From: Pseudomonas sp. CROZ-RG-20F-R04-15
GTDB taxonomy: Bacteria > Pseudomonadota > Gammaproteobacteria > Pseudomonadales > Pseudomonadaceae
Assembly: GCF_022662375.1 (NCBI RefSeq)
Contig: NZ_JAKNQL010000033.1
Span: forward strand, 1-56,970
DNA: 56,970 bases
Reading direction: 5' to 3'
Positions 39,743 through 47,466 of the stretch are shown here, one piece after another (positions within the stretch are counted from its first letter, which is position 1; the number at the start of each line of letters is the position of its first letter). Both the position numbers and the translations under genes were made by a program. The notes under the pieces are model-generated. The model saw only the letters and a list, made by a program, of their open reading frames with translations. It was not told the origin of the DNA and did not search any database.

Positions 39743-40984
39743 TCAGATCCAGGAATGGCGAGCCGGTAAAGTGCCGTTCAGGCGATAGGCGCCGACCGCG
39801 TGATATTTCCAGCGCACCGGGTCGTGCAGGGTGTGCACGCGGGCGTTGCGCCAATGGCGGTCGAGATTGAATTCGGCGAGGGTCGCGCGGCTGCCGGCCA
39901 GTTCGAAAAGCTTTTCGCTGGCGAGCAGTGAGATTTCAGTGGTCAACACTTTCGCTTCGGCGACGGCGATCGACGCACGCGCAGCGGATTCGGCAGTGAG
40001 CGGCGCGGCGTGCACTTGATCGAGCACTTGCCCGGCCTTGCGCAGCAGCGCTTCGGCGGCGTGCAGTTCGATTTTCAGTTTGCCGATGTCGGCGATCACA
40101 TAGAGGTCATCGCTGGCGCGCTCGACCTTGGCGTCGATCCACGGCCGTGCGCGGGTTTTGACGAACTCGATGGCGTCATCAATGGCGCCACGGGCGATGC
40201 CGGCGTCAATTGCGGCTTGAATCAGCTGCGACACCGCGCCTTGGGTATTCGGGATCTCGTTGATCTTCCAGTTGTCGACAACCAGGCTGGATTCGACACG
40301 CACGTTGTTCAGCAAAATCGTACCGCTGGCGGTGGTGCGCTGACCGAAGCCCGACCAGTCATCAACGATGCGCAGCCCCGGCGTGCCGCGACGGACGAAG
40401 GCCAATACTTGCTTACCGTCATCGTTCAGCGCTTTCACTGCCACCCAATGCGCAAACAGTGCGCCGGTGGAATAGAACTTCTGGCCGTTGATCACGTAAT
40501 CATCGCCATCGGCGGTGATCCGCGCCTTCAACTCCAGGGTGTTTTTGGTGCCGCGTTCCGGGCCGGCATTGCCGATGCGCCAGCCTTCCAGAACGCTCTG
40601 GAACAGCTGTTGTTTCTGCGCTTCGGTGGCGCTGCCGAGCACCAGATTGATGATGCCGAACTGGTTCTGCGGAATTTGCCCCAGCGCCGGGTCGGCGGCG
40701 GAAATGATCGCGAAAACTTCGGCCAATGTGACGAACGAAACCTGCGGGCCGCCGTATTCGCGCGGGATGGCAATGCTGCCCAGACCGCTGCGGGTGAACT
40801 GTTCGATTTCCGACCACGGCAGCTTGCGCTGGCGGTCGCGCTTGGCGGCCTGCACGCGGGCGACTTGCGCCAGCTCATGGGCGGCCTTGATGGCTTGGGC
40901 GTCGTTGCGCAACACCTGCGCGGGCAACAACAACGGGGCGATGTCCAGATCCGACTGGACGTTTGCGTCTGCCAGACTGGACAT
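39743..40984 (-). CDS. sfnB: SfnB-family acyl-CoA dehydrogenase-fold flavoprotein (copy 1)
   Basis: 413 residues, first gene of the six-gene minus-strand unit. Same fold and motifs as copy 2: FGQRTTASGTILL in the middle domain, RHWRNARVHTLHDPVRWKYH near the end, and LPWSEIEQFTRSGLGSIAIP near the start. The family (SfnB) is expressed under sulfate starvation and linked with use of dimethyl sulfide products and other organosulfur compounds. Two unlike copies in tandem suggest two oxidation steps or two substrates, or a mixed oligomer. A candidate sulfur-control motif lies about 180 bases upstream. Confidence 0.84.
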   Translation of the reverse strand: MSSLADANVQSDLDIAPLLLPAQVLRNDAQAIKAAHELAQVARVQAAKRDRQRKLPWSEIEQFTRSGLGSIAIPREYGGPQVSFVTLAEVFAIISAADPALGQIPQNQFGIINLVLGSATEAQKQQLFQSVLEGWRIGNAGPERGTKNTLELKARITADGDDYVINGQKFYSTGALFAHWVAVKALNDDGKQVLAFVRRGTPGLRIVDDWSGFGQRTTASGTILLNNVRVESSLVVDNWKINEIPNTQGAVSQLIQAAIDAGIARGAIDDAIEFVKTRARPWIDAKVERASDDLYVIADIGKLKIELHAAEALLRKAGQVLDQVHAAPLTAESAARASIAVAEAKVLTTEISLLASEKLFELAGSRATLAEFNLDRHWRNARVHTLHDPVRWKYHAVGAYRLNGTLPARHSWI

Positions 40985-41161
40985 CAGTGCCGCTCCTTGG
41001 CTGCACGCAATGCCCTGGCGATCTGCACTGGGGTGATTGTGTTCCGGACCATACGACCTACCTCACATCTCATGAAAAACGCCGCAAAGTGCGGCGAATG
41101 AAAGAATGTCCGGTGGTCCGGTTCATATACCCTAAGCGTGTATAAAAATTAAATAAACTAA

Positions 41162-41173
41162 CTTTTAGGAATA
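41162..41173 (-). promoter_or_regulatory. Candidate sulfur-control motif upstream of the SfnB-like operon
   Basis: Read on the minus strand TATTCCTAAAAG, preceded by GCA and followed by TTAGTTTATTT. It lies about 180 bases before the first gene of the operon, in the same orientation as transcription, and closely matches the site at 10563-10574. Confidence 0.48.
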
Positions 41174-41250
41174 TGCATAGAAGGGGTGATGGTCGGGTTG
41201 GTTAAGAGTTTCAAGTGAGGGGGCTCGCCCCCCGTCACCAGTAAGGCGCA

Positions 41251-42015
41251 TCAGGCCTGGCGCGATTCGGCCGCCTTGAGTTCCTGCCTCAGAGGGACTT
41301 TCAGATACGGATTTACGCAGCCGATCTTCAAGGTGCGTGGCGGCGCCCAGCGTGAGTTGTTGCCGACCCGATCGAGAATGCAATACGTCACGTCCAGCCG
41401 CAGATCCTCGCCCGCTTCGACAATCACCGACGGTGGGACCCAGACCTGAATCGGCAAGCCGACATCTGCGGCGGTGATCGGTGCCAGATCCATGCGTACA
41501 TCGCCCCAACGCAAGGTAATGGCGTCGTCCTCGGCCATGTTCAGGTAAGGCTCGATGGTCAGTGGCACACCGCGTTTGATCTGGTTCGGATTCACGCCTT
41601 GGCGGCGAATTGCGTCGGGGATGGTCACGGGTGCCAATTGCTGGTTTTCATCCGCGCTCAGCGCTGAAGGTTGCCCACCGGGGCAGTCCAGTTTGACTTG
41701 CACTCGCGTCGCCGCCGAAAACGCCGGCCCCTGACCGACCTGCATCACCCGGTAGTGAATGCGCGCAGTGCCGTTGGCGATGAAACTCTCCGGCACCCGC
41801 AGGCTGACTGCCGTGCCGACGTCACCGGTCGTCAGCACTCTGGAGGCGACATAGCATTTGTTCCAGAACAGCTCGATGAGGTCTCCGCTATCCATTTCGG
41901 GATAGGGCGCCACCTCGATCTGCAGATAGGCGGCGGCGGCCAGATTGATGCCGGTTTTTTGTGCTGGCGCGAGAATCGGCGCTGCCAGCTCGGGGGTGTG
42001 CGAAGTACGGGTCAT
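41251..42015 (-). CDS. Two-repeat beta-rich protein of unknown function
   Basis: 254 residues, no signal peptide. Two copies of a domain of about 95 residues are visible: one at about 30-115 (IEVAPYPEMDSGDLIELFWN, TTGDVGTAVSLRVP, IHYRVMQVGQG) and one at about 150-235 (LTIEPYLNMAEDDAITLRWG, TAADVGLPIQVWVP, LDVTYCILDRVGNNSRWAPP). Both have the pattern I-E-PY-M-D-I-L-W, DVG and a late Y-x(2-3)-D/Q-xVG, which looks like an immunoglobulin-like fold repeat known from large Pseudomonas surface proteins, here as a free two-domain unit. Function unknown. Promoter probably in the long AT-rich gap upstream. Confidence 0.6.
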   Translation of the reverse strand: MTRTSHTPELAAPILAPAQKTGINLAAAAYLQIEVAPYPEMDSGDLIELFWNKCYVASRVLTTGDVGTAVSLRVPESFIANGTARIHYRVMQVGQGPAFSAATRVQVKLDCPGGQPSALSADENQQLAPVTIPDAIRRQGVNPNQIKRGVPLTIEPYLNMAEDDAITLRWGDVRMDLAPITAADVGLPIQVWVPPSVIVEAGEDLRLDVTYCILDRVGNNSRWAPPRTLKIGCVNPYLKVPLRQELKAAESRQA

Positions 42016-42468
42016 CGATTTCTCTCCTTGAAGCCTTGCAGCGAAGTCCGTTTCTGAAAGAACAAAAGGCGTGAATAAACTGGCAATAAAACTTTAACTT
42101 TTATTCAAGTTGAATACGGGGTTGTTAAACTAAGTGGTGCCGGTCGTCGACTAGATAAGAGTGTGTTGGAGGGGGTGTCAATAGACGATGTTAGTTAATC
42201 GTGGAATTACGAATTAATCAGAAGTTTCCTACGCTGTTGTGGCGGTATGCCTAGGCGCCAAAGCGAAACAGACCACGGAACCTGGGTTTTTTATGGGGGT
42301 TTTGCGCTGATTTATTCGAATGCTGTCATGACGGGTGATAAGAGTTTCAGGCAGGCATCATCTGTTGCAGAACATATATATGTAATGCGTCAAACAAGGT
42401 TTTCAGGATGGGGTTTTGATAACTGATGACTTCCATCCTTGGAAGTTACCAATAACGCATTGAAGTGC
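42016..42468. other. Long AT-rich gene-free region
   Basis: 453 bases between the two-repeat protein and the end of tcyN. No gene is supported. ATTCAAGTTGAAT at 42103-42115 is a perfect 6-1-6 inverted repeat about 90 bases before the two-repeat gene and a likely operator; the TTTAACTT before it and ATTCAAGTT in it recall the BetI-like site at 47346. ACTTCCATCCTTGGAAGT near 42427 could form a small hairpin at the end of the tcy operon, but without a T-tract. Confidence 0.45.
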
Positions 42469-43218
42469 TCAGGCGTGATTCAGAAACTTGCTGAGAAACT
42501 GTCGAGTGCGTTCTTCTTTCGGGTTGGCAAACAAGGCCTTGGCTTCGCCTTGTTCGACGATTATGCCTTTGTCGAAAAACACCACACGGTTGGCCACATC
42601 GCGAGCAAAGCCCATTTCGTGGGTGACGATCACCATGGTGCGTTTCTCTTCGGCCAGGCCGCGAATGGTCGCCAGCACTTCACCGACCAGTTCCGGGTCG
42701 AGAGCCGAAGTCGGCTCGTCGAACAGGATCACTTCCGGCTCCATCGCCAGCGCCCGGGCAATCGCCACGCGCTGTTGCTGACCACCCGAGAGACGACGCG
42801 GATAAGCGTCTTCCTTGCCAGCGAGCCCGACCTTTGCCATCAGCTTTTTGCCTAGAGCAACGGCCTCTTCGCGCGGCATCTTCTTGACCACGATCGGGCC
42901 TTCGATGACGTTCTCCAGCGCGGTGCGATGGGGGAACAGGTTGAAGTTCTGGAACACGAAGCCGACGTGCTGGCGCAGGTTGCGCACCAGCGCTTGCTGC
43001 TGGTTCAACGGGCGACTGGTATCGATCTCGATATCGCCGACCTTGATCCGGCCACTGGTGGGTTGTTCAAGGAAATTCAGGCAGCGCAGGAACGTCGTTT
43101 TCCCCGAACCGCTAGGGCCGATGATTGCCACAACCTCGCCTTCTTTCACCTCAAGATCGATGCCCTTGAGCACCTCTTGACCCTTGAACTGCTTTGTCAG
43201 TTTTTCCACGACAATCAT
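42469..43218 (-). CDS. tcyN: Cystine ABC transporter ATP-binding protein
   Basis: 249-residue ATPase of the GlnQ/YecC group: Walker A GPSGSGKTT, signature LSGGQQQRVAIARA, Walker B VILFDEPTSALDPELVGEV, H-loop VTHEMGFAR. Third gene of a binding protein-permease-ATPase operon that matches E. coli TcyJ-TcyL-TcyN; the adjacent D-cysteine desulfhydrase gene strengthens the cystine assignment. The open frame extends 33 codons into tcyL, but the ATG after tcyL is the natural start. Confidence 0.9.
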   Translation of the reverse strand: MIVVEKLTKQFKGQEVLKGIDLEVKEGEVVAIIGPSGSGKTTFLRCLNFLEQPTSGRIKVGDIEIDTSRPLNQQQALVRNLRQHVGFVFQNFNLFPHRTALENVIEGPIVVKKMPREEAVALGKKLMAKVGLAGKEDAYPRRLSGGQQQRVAIARALAMEPEVILFDEPTSALDPELVGEVLATIRGLAEEKRTMVIVTHEMGFARDVANRVVFFDKGIIVEQGEAKALFANPKEERTRQFLSKFLNHA

Positions 43219-43222
43219 GGGG

Positions 43223-43888
43223 TCAGGACTCCTGGTCGTGCCGATTGACCCGCTCTTCCAACTTGTTCTGGAAGTGCGCGAGCACCGAGGCCAGAATCCA
43301 GTAGAGCAGTGCGGCACTAAGGTACATGGTGAAAATTTCGAAGTTACGTGCGCTGATCAACTGCGCCTGACGTAACAACTCCGGCACCTGGATCGTGGCG
43401 GCCTGTGCAGTGTCCTTGACCAGTGAAATGAAGCTGTTGCCGAGCGCCGGTAATGCCGTACGCATCGCTTGCGGCAGGATGGCCCGCCGCAGGGTTTGCG
43501 CGCGGGTCATGCCAATGCTCGCAGCGGCTTCCCACTGACCGCGTTCGATCGAGCTGATCGAAGATCGCAGGATTTCACAAATGTAGGCCGCCATGTTCAG
43601 CGAAAGGCCGATCATGGCGGCCGGGATCGGATCGAGTTCGATCCCCACCTGTGGCAAGCCGAAATAGATCACGAACAGTTGCACCAGCAGCGGCGTGCCG
43701 CGAAAAAACGACACGTAGATGCGGGCAATCCAGTTCGCCACCTTGAAGCGCGACAGACGCATCAACGCCAGGCTGAAACCGAGCAGGAAGCCGAAGAACA
43801 TGCCACCCAGGCTGAGGATGACAGTGAAGTACATGCCCTTGAGCAAAAAGGGCAAGGCCTCCCGTACGATTTGGAAAGTTGCTTCCAT
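43223..43888 (-). CDS. tcyL: Cystine ABC transporter permease
   Basis: 221-residue permease with about four or five membrane segments, the EAA-type loop EAAASIGMTRAQTLRRAILP and the YVSFFRGTPLLVQLFVIYFG segment of polar amino-acid permeases. Its ATG shares one base with the stop codon of tcyJ, and four bases separate it from tcyN, so the three are one operon. Confidence 0.9.
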   Translation of the reverse strand: MEATFQIVREALPFLLKGMYFTVILSLGGMFFGFLLGFSLALMRLSRFKVANWIARIYVSFFRGTPLLVQLFVIYFGLPQVGIELDPIPAAMIGLSLNMAAYICEILRSSISSIERGQWEAAASIGMTRAQTLRRAILPQAMRTALPALGNSFISLVKDTAQAATIQVPELLRQAQLISARNFEIFTMYLSAALLYWILASVLAHFQNKLEERVNRHDQES

Positions 43889-44688
43889 TATTTAGTGACG
43901 TCAGCGCTGAAGTATTTTTCCGAAAGCTTGGCCAGCGTGCCATCGGCGCGTAGCTTTTCGATAGCCTTGTTCACTGCAGCCAGCAGTTCAGGCTCGCCTT
44001 TGCGCAAGGTAACGCCAGCTTCCTGACGAGAGAACGGTTCGCCTGCGGCAGTGGTGTCCTTGGCTTTGCGCGCGTATTCCAGTGCGGCCAGACGGTCGAT
44101 CAGGATGGCGTCGATACGGCCGACACGCAGGTCCTGGAATTTGGTCGGATCATCTTCATAGGTGCGCACGTCAGCGGTCGGCACGTTGGCTTTGACCCAC
44201 TGCTCGTAGTTGGTGCCCAGGCCCACGCCGACTTTCTTGCCACCCAGATCGGCAGCGGATTTGATGTTCAGATCGGCGGCTTTCTTGGTCAGCACCAGCG
44301 CCTGAATCCCGGAAACGGTGTACGGCTCGGAGAAGTCATACTTCTTCTTGCGCTCTTCGGAAATGGTCACCTGGTTGATCACTGCATCCAGACGCTTGGA
44401 CTCAAGCGCCGCGAGGATGCCATCCCACTTGGTCGTCTGCAGCTTGACCTTCACACCCAGCTCTTTGGCCAGCGCCTCAGAGAATTCAACTTCGAAGCCG
44501 GACAGCTTGCCGTCGGCATCAACGAAGCTGAACGGTGGGTAAGTGCCTTCCAGGCCGACGTTGATAACGCCTTTGTCCTTGATCTGTTGCAGCTGCTCAC
44601 CGGCCACTGCCTGGCCGATCAGACCGGCGCTCAGCGCCAGGCCCAGCGAACCCACCAGCAGATTGCGACGTAGTGCGGAAAAATTCAT
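43888..44688 (-). CDS. tcyJ: Cystine-binding periplasmic protein
   Basis: 266-residue SBP_bac_3 protein, FliY/TcyJ type, with a signal peptide (LVGSLGLALSAGLIGQAVA). Typical stretches: VGLEGTYPPFSFVDADGKLS, KLQTTKWDGILAALESKRLD, NQVTISEERKKKYDFSEPY. First gene of the cystine operon. Upstream, an inverted repeat around 44852-44871 may be its control site. Confidence 0.9.
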   Translation of the reverse strand: MNFSALRRNLLVGSLGLALSAGLIGQAVAGEQLQQIKDKGVINVGLEGTYPPFSFVDADGKLSGFEVEFSEALAKELGVKVKLQTTKWDGILAALESKRLDAVINQVTISEERKKKYDFSEPYTVSGIQALVLTKKAADLNIKSAADLGGKKVGVGLGTNYEQWVKANVPTADVRTYEDDPTKFQDLRVGRIDAILIDRLAALEYARKAKDTTAAGEPFSRQEAGVTLRKGEPELLAAVNKAIEKLRADGTLAKLSEKYFSADVTK

Positions 44689-44851
44689 GACGAGCCCCTG
44701 TGTTTTCTTATGGAAGACGCTTAAGGAAAGTTGGCGAATTTATGATTTCGACGACAGCGCTATCCTGCCTTAAAGCAGCTTATGCGTCTTGCGCGAAATT
44801 CGCCTGCGGCGAGACTATAGGATGTCTTCGTTAGACTTGAAAATACTTAAT

Positions 44852-44871
44852 ATCTAATTTGTTAGATCTAA
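44852..44871. promoter_or_regulatory. Inverted repeat upstream of the cystine operon
   Basis: ATCTAA-TTTG-TTAGAT is a perfect inverted repeat and is followed by two more bases giving a second palindrome TTAGATCTAA. It is about 165 bases before tcyJ in an AT-rich stretch. A regulator site is likely, identity unknown (CysB does not usually use such a site). Confidence 0.38.
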
Positions 44872-44881
44872 TATGTATATA

Positions 44882-44994
44882 TGATCGTTCCCACGCTATG
44901 CGTGGGAACGCCTCAAGGGACGCTCCGCGTTCCAGCGTCGAAAGGACGCAGAGCGTCCCGGGCTGCATTCCCACGCAGAGCGTGGGAACGATCA
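44882..44994. repeat. Intergenic repeat with 15-bp terminal inverted repeats
   Basis: 113 bases with ends TGATCGTTCCCACGC and GCGTGGGAACGATCA. Inside, GGGACGCTCCGCGTTC pairs with GGACGCAGAGCGTCCC, giving a nested fold. This form is widespread in Pseudomonas intergenic DNA and is distinct from the two other repeat families in the window. It directly abuts the stop of the D-cysteine desulfhydrase gene. Confidence 0.9.
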
Positions 44995-44995
44995 G

Positions 44996-45988
44996 TCAGA
45001 GAAAGTCCTTATAGGCAAACAACGCCGGCGCGCCGCCGGTGTGCAAGAAAATGATCGGCCCCTCATCAAAGCGCTGACGCCCGATCCCGTCCAGCAACCC
45101 CGCCATCGCCTTGCCGGTATAAACCGGATCGAGCAACACCGCTTCCTGACTCGCCAACAACTTCACCGCCGCCAATGTCCCGGCATTCGGTTCGCCATAA
45201 CGCGGGCCGAAATATTCATCCCACAACTCCACCTTGAAACTGGCCGGCAGTTCGACGCCGAGCAGATCCGCCGTGCGTTCGGCCAGTCCCTGAACCTTCG
45301 GTCGCTGGTCTTCTTCGCTGCGCGAGACGGTCACGCCAATCACCGGCAATTGCGGCAGCACTTCAGCCAAGGCCAAAGCTAGACCACTGTGAGTGCCGGC
45401 GCTGCCAGAGGCCAAAACCACAGCGGCGAAATCCAGACCGGTGTCCTTGATCTGCTCCGCCAGTTCCAGTCCGGCGCGCACGTAGCCCAGCGCACCGAGC
45501 GCATTCGAGCCTCCGATCGGCACCAGATACGGCTTCTTGCCGTTGCTGCGCAAACGCACGGCGAGGGCGGCGAGTTGTTCGTCGGCGTTGTCGAGGTTGT
45601 CGACCAGCTCGACCTTGGTGTCGAACAGATCCAGCAGCAGGCGATTGCCGTTGCCGGTGTAGTTGCTGTCATCGGTGCCGAGTGGATTTTCCAGCAACGC
45701 CACGCAGCCGAGACCGAGTTTGGCGGCCAGCGCAGCCGTTTGCCGAACGTGGTTCGATTGCAGCGCACCGGCGGTGATCAGTGTGTCGGCGCCTTGCGCG
45801 AGGGCGTCGGCGGCGAGGTATTCGAGTTTGCGCAGCTTGTTGCCGCCCATGGCCAGCGGCGTCAGGTCATCGCGCTTGATGTACACCTCGCGGCCGAGCC
45901 AGGACGACAGGCGTTCGAGTTTTTCCAGCGGCGTCGGATGGCCGAGCAGGTCGAGACGGTTAAAGCGATCCAGCTGTTGTTTAATCAT
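44996..45988 (-). CDS. dcyD: D-cysteine desulfhydrase
   Basis: 330-residue PLP enzyme (ACC deaminase/DcyD fold) that splits D-cysteine to pyruvate, ammonia and sulfide. The PLP lysine is Lys51 in GGNKLRKLEYL, the same number as in E. coli DcyD; IKRDDLTPLA before it and ASGSAGTHSGLALALAE (phosphate-binding loop) are as expected. Neighbouring tcyJLN supports a joined import and desulfhydration of cystine stereoisomers, as in the enteric fliY-dcyD arrangement. The frame stays open for 76 more codons upstream, overlapping the epsC promoter; the internal ATG matches the family length. Confidence 0.9.
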   Translation of the reverse strand: MIKQQLDRFNRLDLLGHPTPLEKLERLSSWLGREVYIKRDDLTPLAMGGNKLRKLEYLAADALAQGADTLITAGALQSNHVRQTAALAAKLGLGCVALLENPLGTDDSNYTGNGNRLLLDLFDTKVELVDNLDNADEQLAALAVRLRSNGKKPYLVPIGGSNALGALGYVRAGLELAEQIKDTGLDFAAVVLASGSAGTHSGLALALAEVLPQLPVIGVTVSRSEEDQRPKVQGLAERTADLLGVELPASFKVELWDEYFGPRYGEPNAGTLAAVKLLASQEAVLLDPVYTGKAMAGLLDGIGRQRFDEGPIIFLHTGGAPALFAYKDFL

Positions 45989-46178
45989 GATTCCGTACTG
46001 GCGGAGAAAGATGAAAGGACTATAGGCACGCGATTTTGCAGGGGCAACCGCCAATCGCTTATAGCCAAATCGACTGAGCCCAGCACTATCGGTTCTTAAT
46101 TCGCCTTCGTGAGCATGCCGTAAAGTAGGCGCCGTTGACGCGGCCAGATAGTCCGGCCGCCCGTGAGGAGTCTTTACC

Positions 46179-47105
46179 GTGAGCGAGCGTTCCAGCCATT
46201 GGCAATTGCAGACCATCGTCAGTCAACTGCGCAGCGCGCGGGATCAGTGGCGGGCACAGAACGGCCGGGCATCCGGCGAGCAGGGTGGTCGCGAGTTGCC
46301 GTCGCGGGCGGCGATGGCGGAGATTCTTGAAGCGCTGTGTGGTGCGTTGTTCCCGATGCGTCTGGGGCCGGTGGATCTGCGTGAAGAGAGTGAGGACTTT
46401 TACGTCGGCCATACCCTCGATGTCGCACTGAATGCGTTGCTGGCGCAGACCCGCCTCGAGCTGCGTTACGTTGCCCGGCACAGCGCCCAGGCCGACACTG
46501 AAGTCGAGGCCCGCGCGATCCAGATCGTGCAGGATTTCGCCCTCGCATTGCCGGGCCTTCGCACGCTGCTCGACACCGATGTGCTGGCGGCCTATCACGG
46601 TGACCCGGCGGCGCGCAGTGTCGATGAAGTGCTGCTGTGCTATCCGGGGATTCTGGCGGTGATTCACCATCGTCTGGCGCATCATTTGTATCGCGCCGGG
46701 TTGCCGTTGCTGGCGCGAATCAGCGCGGAAATCGCTCATTCGGCGACCGGTATCGATATCCATCCGGGTGCGCAGATCGGCCGTAGTTTCTTTATCGACC
46801 ACGGCACGGGCGTGGTGATCGGCGAGACCGCGATCATTGGTGAGCGTGTGCGGATTTATCAGGCGGTAACGTTAGGGGCGAAGCGCTTCCCGGCGGATGA
46901 GGATGGGCAGTTGCAGAAGGGCCATCCGCGTCATCCGATTGTTGAGGATGATGTGGTGATTTATGCCGGGGCGACGATTCTCGGGCGGATCACCATTGGC
47001 AAGGGCTCGACCATTGGCGGCAATGTGTGGCTGACGAGGAGTGTGCCGGCGGGGTGCAATTTGACTCAGGCCAATTTGCAGCATGATGACGGGACGCAGA
47101 AGTAG
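46179..47105 (+). CDS. epsC: Serine O-acetyltransferase, EpsC/CysE family
   Basis: 308 residues. Forms O-acetylserine, the carbon acceptor for sulfide in cysteine synthesis. An N-terminal helical part is followed by the left-handed beta-helix acetyltransferase domain at about 190-295 (IDIHPGAQIGRSFFIDHGTG, VVIGETAIIGERVRIYQAVT, TLGAKRFP, GATILGRITIGKGSTIGGNV). Catalytic His is in FIDHGTG. Start codon is GTG with GAGGAG ahead; a GCGGCC/GGCCGC hairpin in the leader at 46140-46160 may affect expression. Divergent from dcyD. It completes the local set for cysteine metabolism. Confidence 0.88.
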   Translation: MSERSSHWQLQTIVSQLRSARDQWRAQNGRASGEQGGRELPSRAAMAEILEALCGALFPMRLGPVDLREESEDFYVGHTLDVALNALLAQTRLELRYVARHSAQADTEVEARAIQIVQDFALALPGLRTLLDTDVLAAYHGDPAARSVDEVLLCYPGILAVIHHRLAHHLYRAGLPLLARISAEIAHSATGIDIHPGAQIGRSFFIDHGTGVVIGETAIIGERVRIYQAVTLGAKRFPADEDGQLQKGHPRHPIVEDDVVIYAGATILGRITIGKGSTIGGNVWLTRSVPAGCNLTQANLQHDDGTQK

Positions 47106-47137
47106 GCCTCTAAATTTGCTTCGCGGCTGCTGACCTC

Positions 47138-47202
47138 TTCGCGAGCAAGCTCGCTCCCACAATGGAATGCATTTCAAATGTGGGAGCGAGCTTGCTCGCG
47201 AA
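47138..47202. repeat. REP doublet (inverted pair)
   Basis: TTCGCGAGCAAGCTCGCTCC and inverse with a 17-base centre, directly after the acetyltransferase gene. Same AAG-variant core as the copies at 37.1 and 54.7 kb. Confidence 0.94.
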
Positions 47203-47345
47203 TGGTTTTCAGGCAAATCGAGATAATGGCCTTCAGCCAATTCTCCAGTGAACGAATACCCTCAAACCCACGTCATACCCCTCCTTGAGCTAGCGTAGGA
47301 AAACTACCGCCTAGCCGTACGATTAGTCCTTACCCCCCCATCCAT

Positions 47346-47375
47346 GTTTAACTTGAACGTTCATTCAAGTTAAAC
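47346..47375. promoter_or_regulatory. BetI-like operator upstream of betT
   Basis: Perfect 12-bp inverted repeat GTTTAACTTGAA / TTCAAGTTAAAC with a 6-base centre; the overlapping TGAACGTTCA at 47354-47363 is a perfect 10-base palindrome. TTGAACGTTCA matches the known core of BetI operators, the choline-responsive repressor. It lies about 90 bases before the choline transporter gene, within a 361-base gap that otherwise holds only a REP doublet. Confidence 0.68.
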
Positions 47376-47466
47376 CGGTGGTTCGCTGCCCGCTCACAAC
47401 AGGAGGCTTGCCTTTGCTGAGTCCGATCATTTCAGCCACGTTTCAACCCCTTGAGGTGCACGTTTC

